64,000 nt of DNA from ENR-C587 sp942493235 (GTDB lineage: Bacteria; Bacteroidota; Ignavibacteria; Kapaibacteriales; UBA2268), in contig OW818676.1 in assembly GCA_942493235.1 (NCBI GenBank), forward strand, positions 3,596,001 through 3,660,000, in the 5' to 3' direction. Both the position numbers and the translations under genes were made by a program. This document shows, one piece after another, positions 36,186 through 45,185 of this stretch. Below the pieces are notes generated by a model, which saw nothing but the letters and a program-made list of their open reading frames with translations, did not search any database and was not told where the DNA came from. The number at the start of each line of letters is the position of its first letter. Within the stretch, counting starts at the first letter, position 1.

Positions 36186-39100
36186 TTATTCAGAAATATT
36201 TCTTGAAGCTAAATATTGATATTGCTTCCATCTTTCGGTAACAGCCTCTTGAGCAAATTTAGCATAATGTTTAGCTAATTCCGGTTTGCTCTTAGCGAGC
36301 ATTTTGAATCTGTTCTCTGAATCCAAGAACTGAGAAACAGGAATCTTAGGCTCTTTAGAGTCAATAATCAGAGGGTTTTTACCTTCTTTAGTTAAGCTCG
36401 GATTATATCTGTATAGCAACCATTGACCAGAATCAACTGCAGCTTTTTGATGTGATAGCGGTGAAGACATATCAATACCATGAGCAATACAGTGAGAATA
36501 AGCCAATATAATAGATGGTCCATTATAGGCTTCGGCTTCGATGAATGCCTTTAATGCTTGGTCGTCTTTAGCTCCTATAGCTATGGAGGCTACATATACA
36601 TTTCCATAGCTCATAGCCATCATGCCGAGGTCTTTTTTATAAGTAGGTTTGCCGTCTGAAGCAAATTTAGCAACAGCACCGAGAGGAGTAGATTTGGAGC
36701 TTTGACCGCCGGTATTTGAATAAACTTCAGTATCTAATACTAATACGTTTACATTTTTGCCGATAGCCAATACATGGTCTAATCCACCGTAACCAATGTC
36801 ATAAGCCCAACCGTCGCCACCGATAATCCAGATAGATTTCTTCACTAAATAATCAGCAATAGTGAATAGTCTTTTTGCTTCAAATGAATCAAGTACTTCT
36901 AATTTATTTTTCAATATTACGACTCTTTCTCTTTGAGCGGCAATTCCTTCTTCAGTTGATTGGTCTGAATTTAACAAAGCAGTAACCAAATCATCTCCGA
37001 TTTGCGGAGCAAGCATTGTCAAAATCCCCTTAGCAACTTCTTCTTGTTTATCTACTGCTAATCTATAGCCAAGCCCGAATTCGGCATTGTCTTCAAATAA
37101 TGAGTTAGCCCAAGCCGGACCTCTACCGTTGGAGTCAGAAGCCCAAGGAGTAGTTGGCAAGTTACCACCATAAATTGATGAACAACCGGTTGCATTAGCA
37201 ACTAAAGCTCTATCACCGAATAATTGAGAAACTAATTTTACATAAGGAGTTTCACCGCAACCGGCACAAGCACCCGAGAATTCAAATAAAGGTCTTTGAA
37301 TCTGTTGCTGGCGAATTTGGTTAACCTTAAGCTTAGCTCTGTCAATATCAGGAATAGACATAAAGTAGTCCCAATTCTTAGTTTCGGTTTCGCGTAATGG
37401 TAATTGATGTTCCATATTGATAGCTTTGAGCGAAACATTCGATTTGTTTTTAGCAGGGCATACTTCAACGCATACACCGCAGCCTGTACAATCGGCAGGA
37501 GCAACTTGGATAGTATATTTCATGCCTGCGAATTCTTTATCCTTTGCATTGCAATGTTTAAAAGTAGCAGGAGCATTAGCGATAAATGACTCATCGTAAA
37601 CTTTAATTCTGATAGAAGCGTGAGGGCAAACGATTGCACATTTACCGCATTGAATACAAATATCTTTATCCCAAGTTGGAATCTCAAGAGCAATATTTCT
37701 TCTTTCATACTGTGTAGTTGCTGTGGGCCAAGTACCGTCAATCGGGAATACACTTACAGGTAGTTCATCGCCACGTCCGGCAATTATTTCACCGATTACA
37801 TTTTTAACAAATACAGGTGAATTTTCAGGTACCGGAGCTAATATATCGAAATTTGAAGTAGAAGTAGCTGGTACTTTAACTTCAAATAAATTTTCTAAAG
37901 TATTATCAACAGCTTGAATATTCATTTTTACTATTTCATCGCCTTTTTTGCCATAAGTTTTCTTGATAGAATCTTTAATGGCGGATATAGCCTTTTCTCG
38001 AGGCAAGACACCTGAAATCGCAAAGAAACAAACTTGCATTACAGTATTGATTCTTCTGCCCATACCGCTTTCTTCGGCAACTTTTTGAGCATCAATAGTA
38101 AATACTTTTGCTTTTTTTGCAATGATTTGCTCTTGCAAAGTTTTAGGGAATTGATCCCAAACTTCATCTTTAGAAAATGGCGAGTTCAGTAAGAAAATTC
38201 CACCGTCAACCAAATCTTTAAGCATGTCATATTTCTCGATAAATACAGTCTGATGGCAAGCGATAAAGTTAGCTTTTTTAATTAAATAAGTAGAGCCAAT
38301 AGGTTTTGGTCCGAACCTCAAGTGAGATACAGTCAAAGCACCGGCTTTTTTAGAATCATATACGAAATAGCCCTGAGCATAATTTTCAGTATATTCACCT
38401 ATAATTTTTATTGAATTTTTATTTGCTCCGACAGTACCGTCTGAGCCCAAACCATAGAATAATGCACGAACTACATTATCGGCTTCAATATCGAAGTTTT
38501 GATCATAGTCCAAACTGGTATGATTCACATCGTCGTTAATGCCGATAGTGAAATGGTTTTTAGGATTAGTAGCCGAAAGATTATCAAATACACCTTTAAT
38601 CATAGCAGGAGTATATTCTTTTGATGAAAGACCGTATCTGCCGCCTACTATTCTCGGCAATGATTTTAGTGAACCATATCCAAGGTCAAGACCTTCATTA
38701 ATTGCAGTAACTACATCGCAGTATAAAGGCTCGCCTGTCGCACCCGGTTCTTTTGTTCTGTCTAATACCGACATTACTTTACAGGTAGCAGGGATAACTT
38801 CCATAAATCTTTTTATATCGAAAGGACGGAATAAGCGTACTTTAATCATACCGACTTTTTCGCCTTTGCTCATTAAGTAATCTATAGTTTCGCGAGTAGG
38901 TTCACAAGCAGATGCCATAAGTACAACAACTCTTTCTGCATCCGGTGCACCATAATATTCATATATATGATATTGTCTGCCGGTTAATTTAGCAAAAATG
39001 TCCATGTGCTTTTGTACAATATTAGGGCACAATTCATAGTATTTATTGGCAGTTTCTCTATTTTGGAAAAACACATCAGGATTCTGAGCAGTTCCGCGAA

Positions 39101-39746
39101 TAACAGGATGGTCAGGAGATAAAGCTCTATTTCTGTGAGCAATCACCAAATCTTCATCTATCATTTCTCTCATTGTCTCGTCTGGAATTAATTCGATTTT
39201 TGAAACTTCATGCGAAGTTCTGAATCCATCAAAGAAATGAACAAATGGAATTCTTGATTCTAAAGTCGCTGCTTGTGCAATTAGCTCAAAGTCCATTACC
39301 TCTTGTACCGAAGCTGACCCTAAAAAGGCAAAACCGGTAGTTCTGGCAGCCATAATATCGCTATGGTCGCCAAATATTGATAGTGCATGCGTAGCAATTG
39401 CTCGAGCAGTTATATTAAATACTGTAGGAGTTAACTCACCTGCAATTTTAAACATGTTTGGAATTTTTAGTAATAAACCCTGTGAAGCTGTAAATGTAGT
39501 AGTTATAGCACCGGCTTGTAATGAACCGTGAACAGCTCCTGCCGCTCCGCCTTCGCTCTGCATTTCGCAAACTGATGGGATATTACCCCAAATGTTTTTA
39601 ACGCCTTTGGCTGCCCATTCATCCGCCCATTCACCCATATTTGATGAAGGAGTAATAGGATAAATTGCACACACTTCGTTTACTCTGTAAGCAACATAAG
39701 CCGCTGCTTCGTTACCGTCAATTGTAGCAAACTTTTTTTCTTTCAT
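36186..39746 (-). CDS. nifJ: Pyruvate:ferredoxin (flavodoxin) oxidoreductase, single-chain
   Basis: This enzyme interconverts pyruvate plus CoA with acetyl-CoA and CO2, exchanging electrons with ferredoxin. The 1186 residues contain all domains in the usual order. The N-terminal pyrimidine-binding domain includes AYRVNEVCAIYPITPSS, and the CoA-binding and gamma domains follow. A two-cluster ferredoxin domain follows (CIQCGKCAIVCPHA and CTGCGVCVEVCPAKN). The C-terminal TPP/proximal-cluster domain has CAGCGETPYVKL and GGDGWAYDIGYGGLDHV. The presence of the oxygen-sensitive single-chain form suggests anaerobic or facultative metabolism. It forms its own transcription unit. Confidence 0.98.
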   Translation of the reverse strand: MKEKKFATIDGNEAAAYVAYRVNEVCAIYPITPSSNMGEWADEWAAKGVKNIWGNIPSVCEMQSEGGAAGAVHGSLQAGAITTTFTASQGLLLKIPNMFKIAGELTPTVFNITARAIATHALSIFGDHSDIMAARTTGFAFLGSASVQEVMDFELIAQAATLESRIPFVHFFDGFRTSHEVSKIELIPDETMREMIDEDLVIAHRNRALSPDHPVIRGTAQNPDVFFQNRETANKYYELCPNIVQKHMDIFAKLTGRQYHIYEYYGAPDAERVVVLMASACEPTRETIDYLMSKGEKVGMIKVRLFRPFDIKRFMEVIPATCKVMSVLDRTKEPGATGEPLYCDVVTAINEGLDLGYGSLKSLPRIVGGRYGLSSKEYTPAMIKGVFDNLSATNPKNHFTIGINDDVNHTSLDYDQNFDIEADNVVRALFYGLGSDGTVGANKNSIKIIGEYTENYAQGYFVYDSKKAGALTVSHLRFGPKPIGSTYLIKKANFIACHQTVFIEKYDMLKDLVDGGIFLLNSPFSKDEVWDQFPKTLQEQIIAKKAKVFTIDAQKVAEESGMGRRINTVMQVCFFAISGVLPREKAISAIKDSIKKTYGKKGDEIVKMNIQAVDNTLENLFEVKVPATSTSNFDILAPVPENSPVFVKNVIGEIIAGRGDELPVSVFPIDGTWPTATTQYERRNIALEIPTWDKDICIQCGKCAIVCPHASIRIKVYDESFIANAPATFKHCNAKDKEFAGMKYTIQVAPADCTGCGVCVEVCPAKNKSNVSLKAINMEHQLPLRETETKNWDYFMSIPDIDRAKLKVNQIRQQQIQRPLFEFSGACAGCGETPYVKLVSQLFGDRALVANATGCSSIYGGNLPTTPWASDSNGRGPAWANSLFEDNAEFGLGYRLAVDKQEEVAKGILTMLAPQIGDDLVTALLNSDQSTEEGIAAQRERVVILKNKLEVLDSFEAKRLFTIADYLVKKSIWIIGGDGWAYDIGYGGLDHVLAIGKNVNVLVLDTEVYSNTGGQSSKSTPLGAVAKFASDGKPTYKKDLGMMAMSYGNVYVASIAIGAKDDQALKAFIEAEAYNGPSIILAYSHCIAHGIDMSSPLSHQKAAVDSGQWLLYRYNPSLTKEGKNPLIIDSKEPKIPVSQFLDSENRFKMLAKSKPELAKHYAKFAQEAVTERWKQYQYLASRNISE

Positions 39747-40105
39747 TTTTAATTATCTCCTGAAAGCTTATGGTAAAAGAGTTCTTATTTTAATTACACT
39801 TAGTTATATATAGAATACAAAAATACAAAAAAAAAGAGATATTCTTCTCGAATGAACTCTAATTCAGTAAAATTGTTGATAAATATTTTTAGTGCTGTCT
39901 AAACAATATTTTAGCTTGTTTTTAACGAACATTGTTTACTTAATAATTTAAAATATGTTAGAATTTTCGCGAATAATCAAAGGGAAAATTCCGATTTTGA
40001 AAAATAATTATTTTTACAAATTAGTGTTTGTTTTACAACTCAAAAAGTCCTTATTTTGAATTACTTGATGTGTATATTTAAAATCGTGATAGGGAAAAAT
40101 AGATA

Positions 40106-40393
40106 ATGGACCATAATACTCATTCTCTGAAAACTGTAATAGATAGTATAATTAATAAATATGGCTGGACTGAGCAAGTATATTTTGAACGGATAAAAGA
40201 TGATTGGCAAGAGATAGTCGGCGATTTGCCTTCAAAAAAAATAAAAATTAAAGCATACAAAGATAAAATTCTATTTTTGTCCTCTTCTGCTTCAGTTTGG
40301 AGCAATGAATTAATTCTACGAAAAGAAGAAATTATTAAGACAATTAATGAGAAATACAGTAAGTATTTAGTAAAAGATATTGTTATTAAGTAA
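40106..40393 (+). CDS. DUF721/DciA-like protein
   Basis: The 95-residue protein shows the DUF721 pattern: an N-terminal helix SLKTVIDSIINKYGW, then IKDDWQEIVGDLPSKKIKIKAYKDKILFLSS and VWSNELILRKEEIIKTIN. DciA proteins of this family help load the replicative helicase DnaB in bacteria lacking DnaC. The small C-terminal KH-like domain is all that is present here. The gene stands alone between nifJ, which diverges, and a 1.1-kb gap. A DciA role is inferred from the family. Confidence 0.8.
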   Translation: MDHNTHSLKTVIDSIINKYGWTEQVYFERIKDDWQEIVGDLPSKKIKIKAYKDKILFLSSSASVWSNELILRKEEIIKTINEKYSKYLVKDIVIK

Positions 40394-40827
40394 AATTTAT
40401 TCCCTGCCGAAAGTGAAAATATTAACGTAAAATATTAATTCACAGATAAAAAAACAACATTCATAGTAATAAAAAGACTATTCATCGAACATTGTTTTCT
40501 GTACTTCCATATTTGTATTAGTTTGCATTCGGTTAACAATTGAAATATGATATTGTTTGTTCGGTTAAGACATATTCTTAATTAAATAAACAAAATTAAA
40601 CTGAAATGCGGTGCAGTTTTAGAATTAGAAAATAGCGATAAGCACAAATATCATTCACTAATTGAAATATTTTATGCCATCAATTCATGGCTTTAGCCAC
40701 GTAGATGGCAATGATTAATATATTCAATATCATTTAAGAAATGATATAATTAATTAGATCAATGGGATTGTAATCCGATAAAATATATATACCCCTTAAA
40801 AATATAAATGATATTAGCACAATCCCC

Positions 40828-40860
40828 TAATCAGGAGCCCCAAGCAGAGGCTCCTGATTA
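40828..40860. other. Perfect isolated hairpin TAATCAGGAGCC / GGCTCCTGATTA
   Basis: A 12-bp perfect stem with a CCAAGCAGA loop lies in the gap 40394-41539, more than 400 bp after the nearest gene end and 680 bp before the next start. It has no T-run on the plus strand. It could be the terminator of an unseen small RNA or a regulatory element. Confidence 0.55.
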
Positions 40861-40987
40861 TCTATTTGTTCTATCCGATTTTTTAAATCGTATATTTGGG
40901 CTGGTGCAAAAAGATTTTTATCCCTGTGTTGAAGAGCCTGTGTAAAGACCTTTGGTTACTGTTTATAATTTCTTGCAGCACTTGTAC

Positions 40988-41117
40988 GAGGTTGTCTAAA
41001 ATTTGTCATTCTGAACGAAGTGAAGAATCAAGATAAAGTTAACTTATTGATAATTCTGGATTCTTCGTTACACTCAGAACGACGATTTGGAAAATTTATT
41101 AATTTTAGACAACCTCT
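40988..41117. repeat. Palindromic MITE-like element, copy D
   Basis: The ends are GAGGTTGTCTAAAA and TTTTAGACAACCTC, with inner arms CATTCTGAACGAAGTGAAG and CTTCGTTACACTCAGAACG. The ORF at 41020-41322 runs through it and is not a gene. Nothing else is seen in the gap. Confidence 0.8.
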
Positions 41118-41539
41118 CGCATTGCCAATAAATGAATCGTTTGTAGTATATTCACAGTCTCCGATGAACGGGTGGATTCCAAATGCCCCATTAAAAGCAG
41201 GGAATGATAAAATAGCCTGTTTGCAATTTTGTATAATTGCAATTATAGAATTAGAAAAAGGCTCTCTTTTTCTTTCGCTTCTTTGCTTTCAAACGTTATG
41301 CTTTCAAACATTACCTTCATAAGTGCATTATATATAAGATTCTAAATACAATCTTCAATTATTAAAATATTTAAAATATTATTTTGTAAATTAAAGAAAA
41401 TATTATATTTTTGTATTGTTCAAATCAATGAATTCGAACGCTTGATAAAAAAACTGTTGATTTATGATTTTTCAATTATTTAAAACAATACGTTCAGAAA
41501 TATACTAATTATTTGTTTATAAATTTGTTAAGGGGTATT

Positions 41540-42031
41540 ATGAAACAGTCTCGTTTATTTTCTGGATTAATTTGCTTCGCTTTATGCGGAAGCTTAATTT
41601 TAAGTACTTATTCTTGTTCATCGATTTTTAACGGTTCAACCCAAAAGGTTACAATTAGATCCAATGAAGACGGTGCAGATATTTTTGTTAATGGTGATAA
41701 TAAGGGCAAAACCCCTGCAGTTATCAAACTAAAAAGAGGTAAAGAGCATATCATTGAGATTAAAAAAGCCGGCTATGATGCTTACAGAGTAACTACTGAT
41801 AAATCGCTTGCTGGAATGTTCTGGGGTAATTTACTCTGTGGTGGCTTAGTAGGTATGGTAATTGATTTAGCTACAGGTAACGCTTATAATGTTGAGCCGA
41901 CTCTTATCAATGCTCAGTTGACCAAAACAACAAGTATGCTCGGCGGTTTCAATTCTGATGATTACAGCTGCATTTTTCTTAAAGATAAAACCGGACAAAT
42001 AGTTGACTCATTCGTGATTGAATGGGAATAA
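41540..42031 (+). CDS. PEGA-domain lipoprotein
   Basis: The start is ATG 41540, with AAGGGG seven bases upstream; the longer frame to 41513 is ignored. The 163-residue protein has a lipoprotein signal ending in LILSTYSC, then a PEGA domain: KVTIRSNEDGADIFVNGDNKGKTPAVIKLKRGK and HIIEIKKAGYDAYR. A hydrophobic glycine-rich segment follows (MFWGNLLCGGLVGMVIDLATG), a pattern common in PEGA lipoproteins of Bacteroidota. PEGA domains are thought to bind the cell wall or other surface components. It overlaps the region just before the YidD-fusion gene and is co-transcribed with it. Confidence 0.85.
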   Translation: MKQSRLFSGLICFALCGSLILSTYSCSSIFNGSTQKVTIRSNEDGADIFVNGDNKGKTPAVIKLKRGKEHIIEIKKAGYDAYRVTTDKSLAGMFWGNLLCGGLVGMVIDLATGNAYNVEPTLINAQLTKTTSMLGGFNSDDYSCIFLKDKTGQIVDSFVIEWE

Positions 42032-42035
42032 TCTA

Positions 42036-43229
42036 ATGCGAAAATTGCTATTTCTGGTTTGTACTTTTTTGACAATTTGTAGTATTAGCTATTCAAATGA
42101 TTATCTCGATGAAAGCTCAAGCTTACTATTCGGATTCTATCATAATTATATGTCTCCGCTAAAAAGTTCAGTCAGCAAATGCCAATTTGAGCCTTCATGC
42201 TCCGAATATTCAAAGCAGTCAATCAGTGAATACGGATTTAGCATAGGTATTTTGTTAACAGCAGACCGCCTGATTAGATGTTCAGGCGGCAATGCTGATT
42301 ATGAAGACTATCCCTATTATAAAAGAAAATTTTATGACAAACCGGAAAACAATTCAATATTTGGTGATGGAAGAAAATGGTCTTTAGGCTTTTCATCTGC
42401 TTCATCAAAACAAGAAAACTCCGAAATAGATACTAATTTTAAATTTGCCAAATTTCTATACGAAAAAGGCGAATTGCAGCTATCAAAACTTGAGTTAATG
42501 CGGATACAATACTATTCGACTAATGCTTTAATTATTGAGAAATCCAATTTATTGCTTGCCGTAAATGATTTTCTTTCTAATAAAAGTATTAAACCATTGG
42601 ATTATTTAACCAATATTGACCAAATAAGTAACTCAGAATTAAAGTATAAATTCTTTCTGATTACTTATTTAATTTCTGATTTCCAAAACTTAAATACATA
42701 TAGTACTAATTTGTGCAAAAAGTATATAGATTCGGACAATTCTAATCAGATTCGACGACTAATGGCATATTCATTTTACAAAGATTCCGAATTAGACAGC
42801 TCAATTGTTCAAATTCAATCCTTATCAAGAATAATACCTAATAACTGCATAGATACAATACCGAACTACTTAATAAAGAATTTCGATGTAAATATTAGAT
42901 CTCCGTTTTGGGCAGGGCTAATGAGTGCAGTTATACCGGGTTCCGGTTATATCTATGCAGGAAGATTTAAAGAAGGCATATCGGCATTAGTTGTTAATGG
43001 TCTGCTCGGGGTCGGCATCTATTCACTATTTAAAAATAACAATACAGGCTCCGGTATTCTAACATCATTAGTTACCGTGCCGTTTTATTTCGGCAATATA
43101 GTCGGTTCGGCAAATGCTGCTGAAGACTTAAACAACAAGCATCAGCAAATAGTATTATCTAATCTGAGAAATGCACTGCAAATTTCTTTTGTTTTTTCAG
43201 CCGAACAGCTGAATGAGTTCTGGAAATAA
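42036..43229 (+). CDS. YidD-type insertion-factor domain fused to a membrane protein
   Basis: I start at ATG 42036 (MRKLLFLVCTFLTICSIS), a signal sequence, four bases after the previous stop. Residues about 30-85 are a YidD domain: LFGFYHNYMSPLKS, KCQFEPSCSEYSKQSI and GILLTADRLIRCSGG, with the conserved Cys-x4-PSCS-x-Y and RC motifs. YidD is normally a free protein of about 70 residues that helps YidC insert membrane proteins. Here it continues for another 300 residues. A middle region of helical-repeat-like segments follows (ELQLSKLELMRIQYYSTNALI). Near residue 290 there is a hydrophobic C-terminal part, FWAGLMSAVIPGSGYIYAGRFKEGI, resembling DUF5683/TM2-like domains. The fusion is in frame and seems genuine. 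The signal peptide would put the domain on the periplasmic side, opposite to normal YidD. Confidence 0.85.
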   Translation: MRKLLFLVCTFLTICSISYSNDYLDESSSLLFGFYHNYMSPLKSSVSKCQFEPSCSEYSKQSISEYGFSIGILLTADRLIRCSGGNADYEDYPYYKRKFYDKPENNSIFGDGRKWSLGFSSASSKQENSEIDTNFKFAKFLYEKGELQLSKLELMRIQYYSTNALIIEKSNLLLAVNDFLSNKSIKPLDYLTNIDQISNSELKYKFFLITYLISDFQNLNTYSTNLCKKYIDSDNSNQIRRLMAYSFYKDSELDSSIVQIQSLSRIIPNNCIDTIPNYLIKNFDVNIRSPFWAGLMSAVIPGSGYIYAGRFKEGISALVVNGLLGVGIYSLFKNNNTGSGILTSLVTVPFYFGNIVGSANAAEDLNNKHQQIVLSNLRNALQISFVFSAEQLNEFWK

Positions 43230-43373
43230 ATTCAATTATAATCTCACCTAAAATAAAATCATCATCAACACAAAAAAATAGTTTGATATATCAAAATAAA
43301 TTCAATTATAATCTCACCTAAAATAAAATCATCATCAACACAAAAAAATAGTTTGCTATATCAAAATAAATTC
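43224..43373. repeat. 70-bp tandem duplication (2.1 copies)
   Basis: The unit starts at the last codon of the YidD-fusion gene (AAATAAATTCAATTATAATC) and is repeated at 43294 with one difference (GATA versus GCTA). The second copy carries the promoter of tRNA-Cys at its edge. Confidence 0.9.
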
Positions 43374-43382
43374 GTAATTTTG
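43352..43382 (+). promoter_or_regulatory. Bacteroidota-type promoter for tRNA-Cys and efp
   Basis: TTTG (43352-43355), a 19-base spacer and TAATTTTG (43375-43382) match the TTTG/TAnnTTTG consensus exactly. Transcription would begin a few bases before the tRNA at 43395. Confidence 0.7.
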
Positions 43383-43394
43383 AATTCCTAAAAA

Positions 43395-43465
43395 GGTGTC
43401 GTAGCCAAGTGGTTAGGCAGCGGTCTGCAAAACCGTTAACGCCGGTTCGAATCCGGCCGACACCT
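43395..43465 (+). tRNA. tRNA-Cys (anticodon GCA)
   Basis: The acceptor stem GGTGTCG pairs with CGACACC, and the discriminator is T, as expected for Cys. The anticodon stem GCGGT/ACCGT encloses CTGCAAA with the anticodon GCA at 43427-43429. The T-arm is CCGGTTCGAATCCGG. CCA is not encoded. efp starts 34 bases downstream. Confidence 0.97.
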
Positions 43466-43499
43466 CATTAATATTATAAACAAAATGAATTAATTTAAA

Positions 43500-44066
43500 A
43501 TGGCAGGTTCAACTTCAGATTTAAAAACCGGTTCCGTTATTATTTATAATGGTGAGATGCACGTAGTTCTTGAATCAGAGCACCGTACTCCGGGAAATTT
43601 AAGAGCTTTCTATCAAGTAAAAATGAGAAATATGAAATCCGGTAAACTTAGCGAAAACCGTTTTCGTTCAGGTGAGTCTATCGAATTTATCAGAGTAGAA
43701 AGAAAGAATTATCAATATTTATATAAAGACGGTAATACATTATTCTTTATGGATAATGACACTTATGACCAAGTCCCATGCGATGCCGAATTAGTTGGTA
43801 GTCAAATCGGCTGGTTAAAAGAAAATCAAGAAGTTCAGTTAGCATTTGTAGATAATTTAATTATAGGCTGCGAAATGCCTACTCACGTTAATTTACAAAT
43901 TACTTTTACCGAACCGGGCTTAAAAGGCGACACCGCAACTAACGTATTGAAGCCGGCTACTGTTGAAACCGGTGCTTCTATCAATGTTCCACTGTTTATT
44001 AACGAAGGCGATATGATTAAAATCGACACTCGTAACGGCGGTTCTTATGTTGAGAGAGTAAAATAA
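43500..44066 (+). CDS. efp: Translation elongation factor P
   Basis: EF-P rescues ribosomes stalled at polyproline stretches. The 188-residue protein has the three beta-barrel domains of the family: STSDLKTGSVIIYNGEMHVV at the N-terminus, VPCDAELVGSQIGWLKENQEV in the middle, and VNVPLFINEG-type sequence with IKIDTRNGGSYVERV at the end. The tip loop reads HRTPGNLRAFYQV, with Asn33 aligned to the residue that is Lys34 in E. coli or Arg in rhamnosylated EF-Ps. So neither lysylation nor rhamnosylation is expected. I recall the same loop in Chlorobi EF-P. The gene is probably transcribed with tRNA-Cys from the promoter at 43352. Confidence 0.97.
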   Translation: MAGSTSDLKTGSVIIYNGEMHVVLESEHRTPGNLRAFYQVKMRNMKSGKLSENRFRSGESIEFIRVERKNYQYLYKDGNTLFFMDNDTYDQVPCDAELVGSQIGWLKENQEVQLAFVDNLIIGCEMPTHVNLQITFTEPGLKGDTATNVLKPATVETGASINVPLFINEGDMIKIDTRNGGSYVERVK

Positions 44067-44091
44067 TACTTGTTTTATATGTCTATTATTT

Positions 44092-44130
44092 AAAAAAACT
44101 TTACTTTTATCGGTAAAGTTTTTTTTTTAT
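44092..44130 (+). terminator. Terminator of efp
   Basis: The stem AACTTTAC / GTAAAGTT with a TTTTATCG loop is followed by nine or more T, 25 bases after the efp stop. Confidence 0.9.
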
Positions 44131-44139
44131 ATATCGGGA

Positions 44140-44640
44140 TAATTTGGGGTTCGGGGATAGGGGTTCGGGAATTGGGAAATAGAAATTAGGAATATACTCG
44201 TCTCCTTACTGCACTCTGCGTAGTAAGGCTTGTGTTTGGTGGCTGGGAAACAGGAATTAGGAATACGCACATCTCCGCACTATGCTCCGCGTAGTGCGGT
44301 TAGTCTTCCAACGATGAAAAAAGCAACTGTTAACAGCTATTTCTTATAATTCCCCTCCAATTGGAGGGGTGGCATCGCGAAGCGATGACGGGGTGGTTCT
44401 TTTTTCGGGGTTCGGGGATAGGGGTTCGAGAATAGGAGTTTGCGAATTAGGAATATGTACGCCTCCTTGCTATGTTCTGCGTAGTACGGTTAGTCTTCCA
44501 ACATCGTTAGATGTTGAATATTGGTAGAATGGAAGTTATAACGAGGAATGTGGAAAGAGGTGCCTGGTGGCTGTAGAATCTTTCAACCTCACCCAAACCC
44601 TCTCCGAAGGAGAGGGCTTTAAGATTGCATATTGATAGGG
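44140..44640. repeat. Intergenic hairpin-module mosaic (cluster 8)
   Basis: It holds, in minus orientation, the TACGCAGAGCATAGTG-type module twice (near 44208 and 44280), the CATCGCGAAGCGATG module (near 44370-44390), the CAACATC/GATGTTG hairpin (44499-44516) and a CCCTCTCC/GGAGAGGG variant (near 44598-44616). GGGGTTCGGGGATAGGGG connectors separate them. Confidence 0.75.
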
Positions 44641-44663
44641 AGAGTAATCAGCCCCACGCTTTA

Positions 44664-44926
44664 GAGGCTGTGTAAAAACTGCCACAAGACGGCAAATATT
44701 ATTCCTAGCACCATTCAAGTGGCTGACTAAAAAATTGTCATTCTGAACGAAGTGAAAAATCCAGATAATGCTAACTTGTTGATAACTCTGGATTCTTCGT
44801 TACACTCAGAATGACGATTTTGAAATGTTTTTACTTTTTAGACAACCTCATCAGAGACTTTGAGTACTTTGTTTTTGTTGAAAAAACGGTAGCAATCAAA
44901 GGTTTTTACACAGCCTCTTCAGCGTG
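44664..44926. repeat. Nested inverted repeats with MITE-like element, copy E
   Basis: The outer ends are GAGGCTGTGTAAAAA (44664) and TTTTTACACAGCCTC (to 44926). Inside lies a palindromic copy from about 44719 (GTGGCTGACTAAAA) to 44849 (TTTTTAGACAACCTC) with the CATTCTGAACGAAGTGAA arms. One element therefore sits inside another. The remaining gap to 45185 has a palindrome related to CTGACGGTTAACCGTCAG at 45079-45108 and no gene. Confidence 0.75.
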
Positions 44927-45185
44927 GGGAAAAGGAATACATCTCCGACATCAACCCCACGCTTCAGCGTGAAAAAAGAATTATGACTAATAAAATAATT
45001 TGAAAACACAATCCTACGCAGAGCGTAGAATTTAGAAAATTCTAATTTATATAAGATTTAATAATCTAATATCCCGTTATCAACCTGACGGTTAACAGTC
45101 GGGTTGTATTAAAGATAAATAAATAATTTCAGTTTTTAAATATTTTTTTACTCAACTATAACAGCGAATCACCATAAAATATAAA

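Noticed and set aside
41020..41322. 100-residue plus-strand ORF
   Set aside because: It runs through a palindromic repeat element, and its peptide (LLIILDSSLHSERRFG) is the translation of that repeat.
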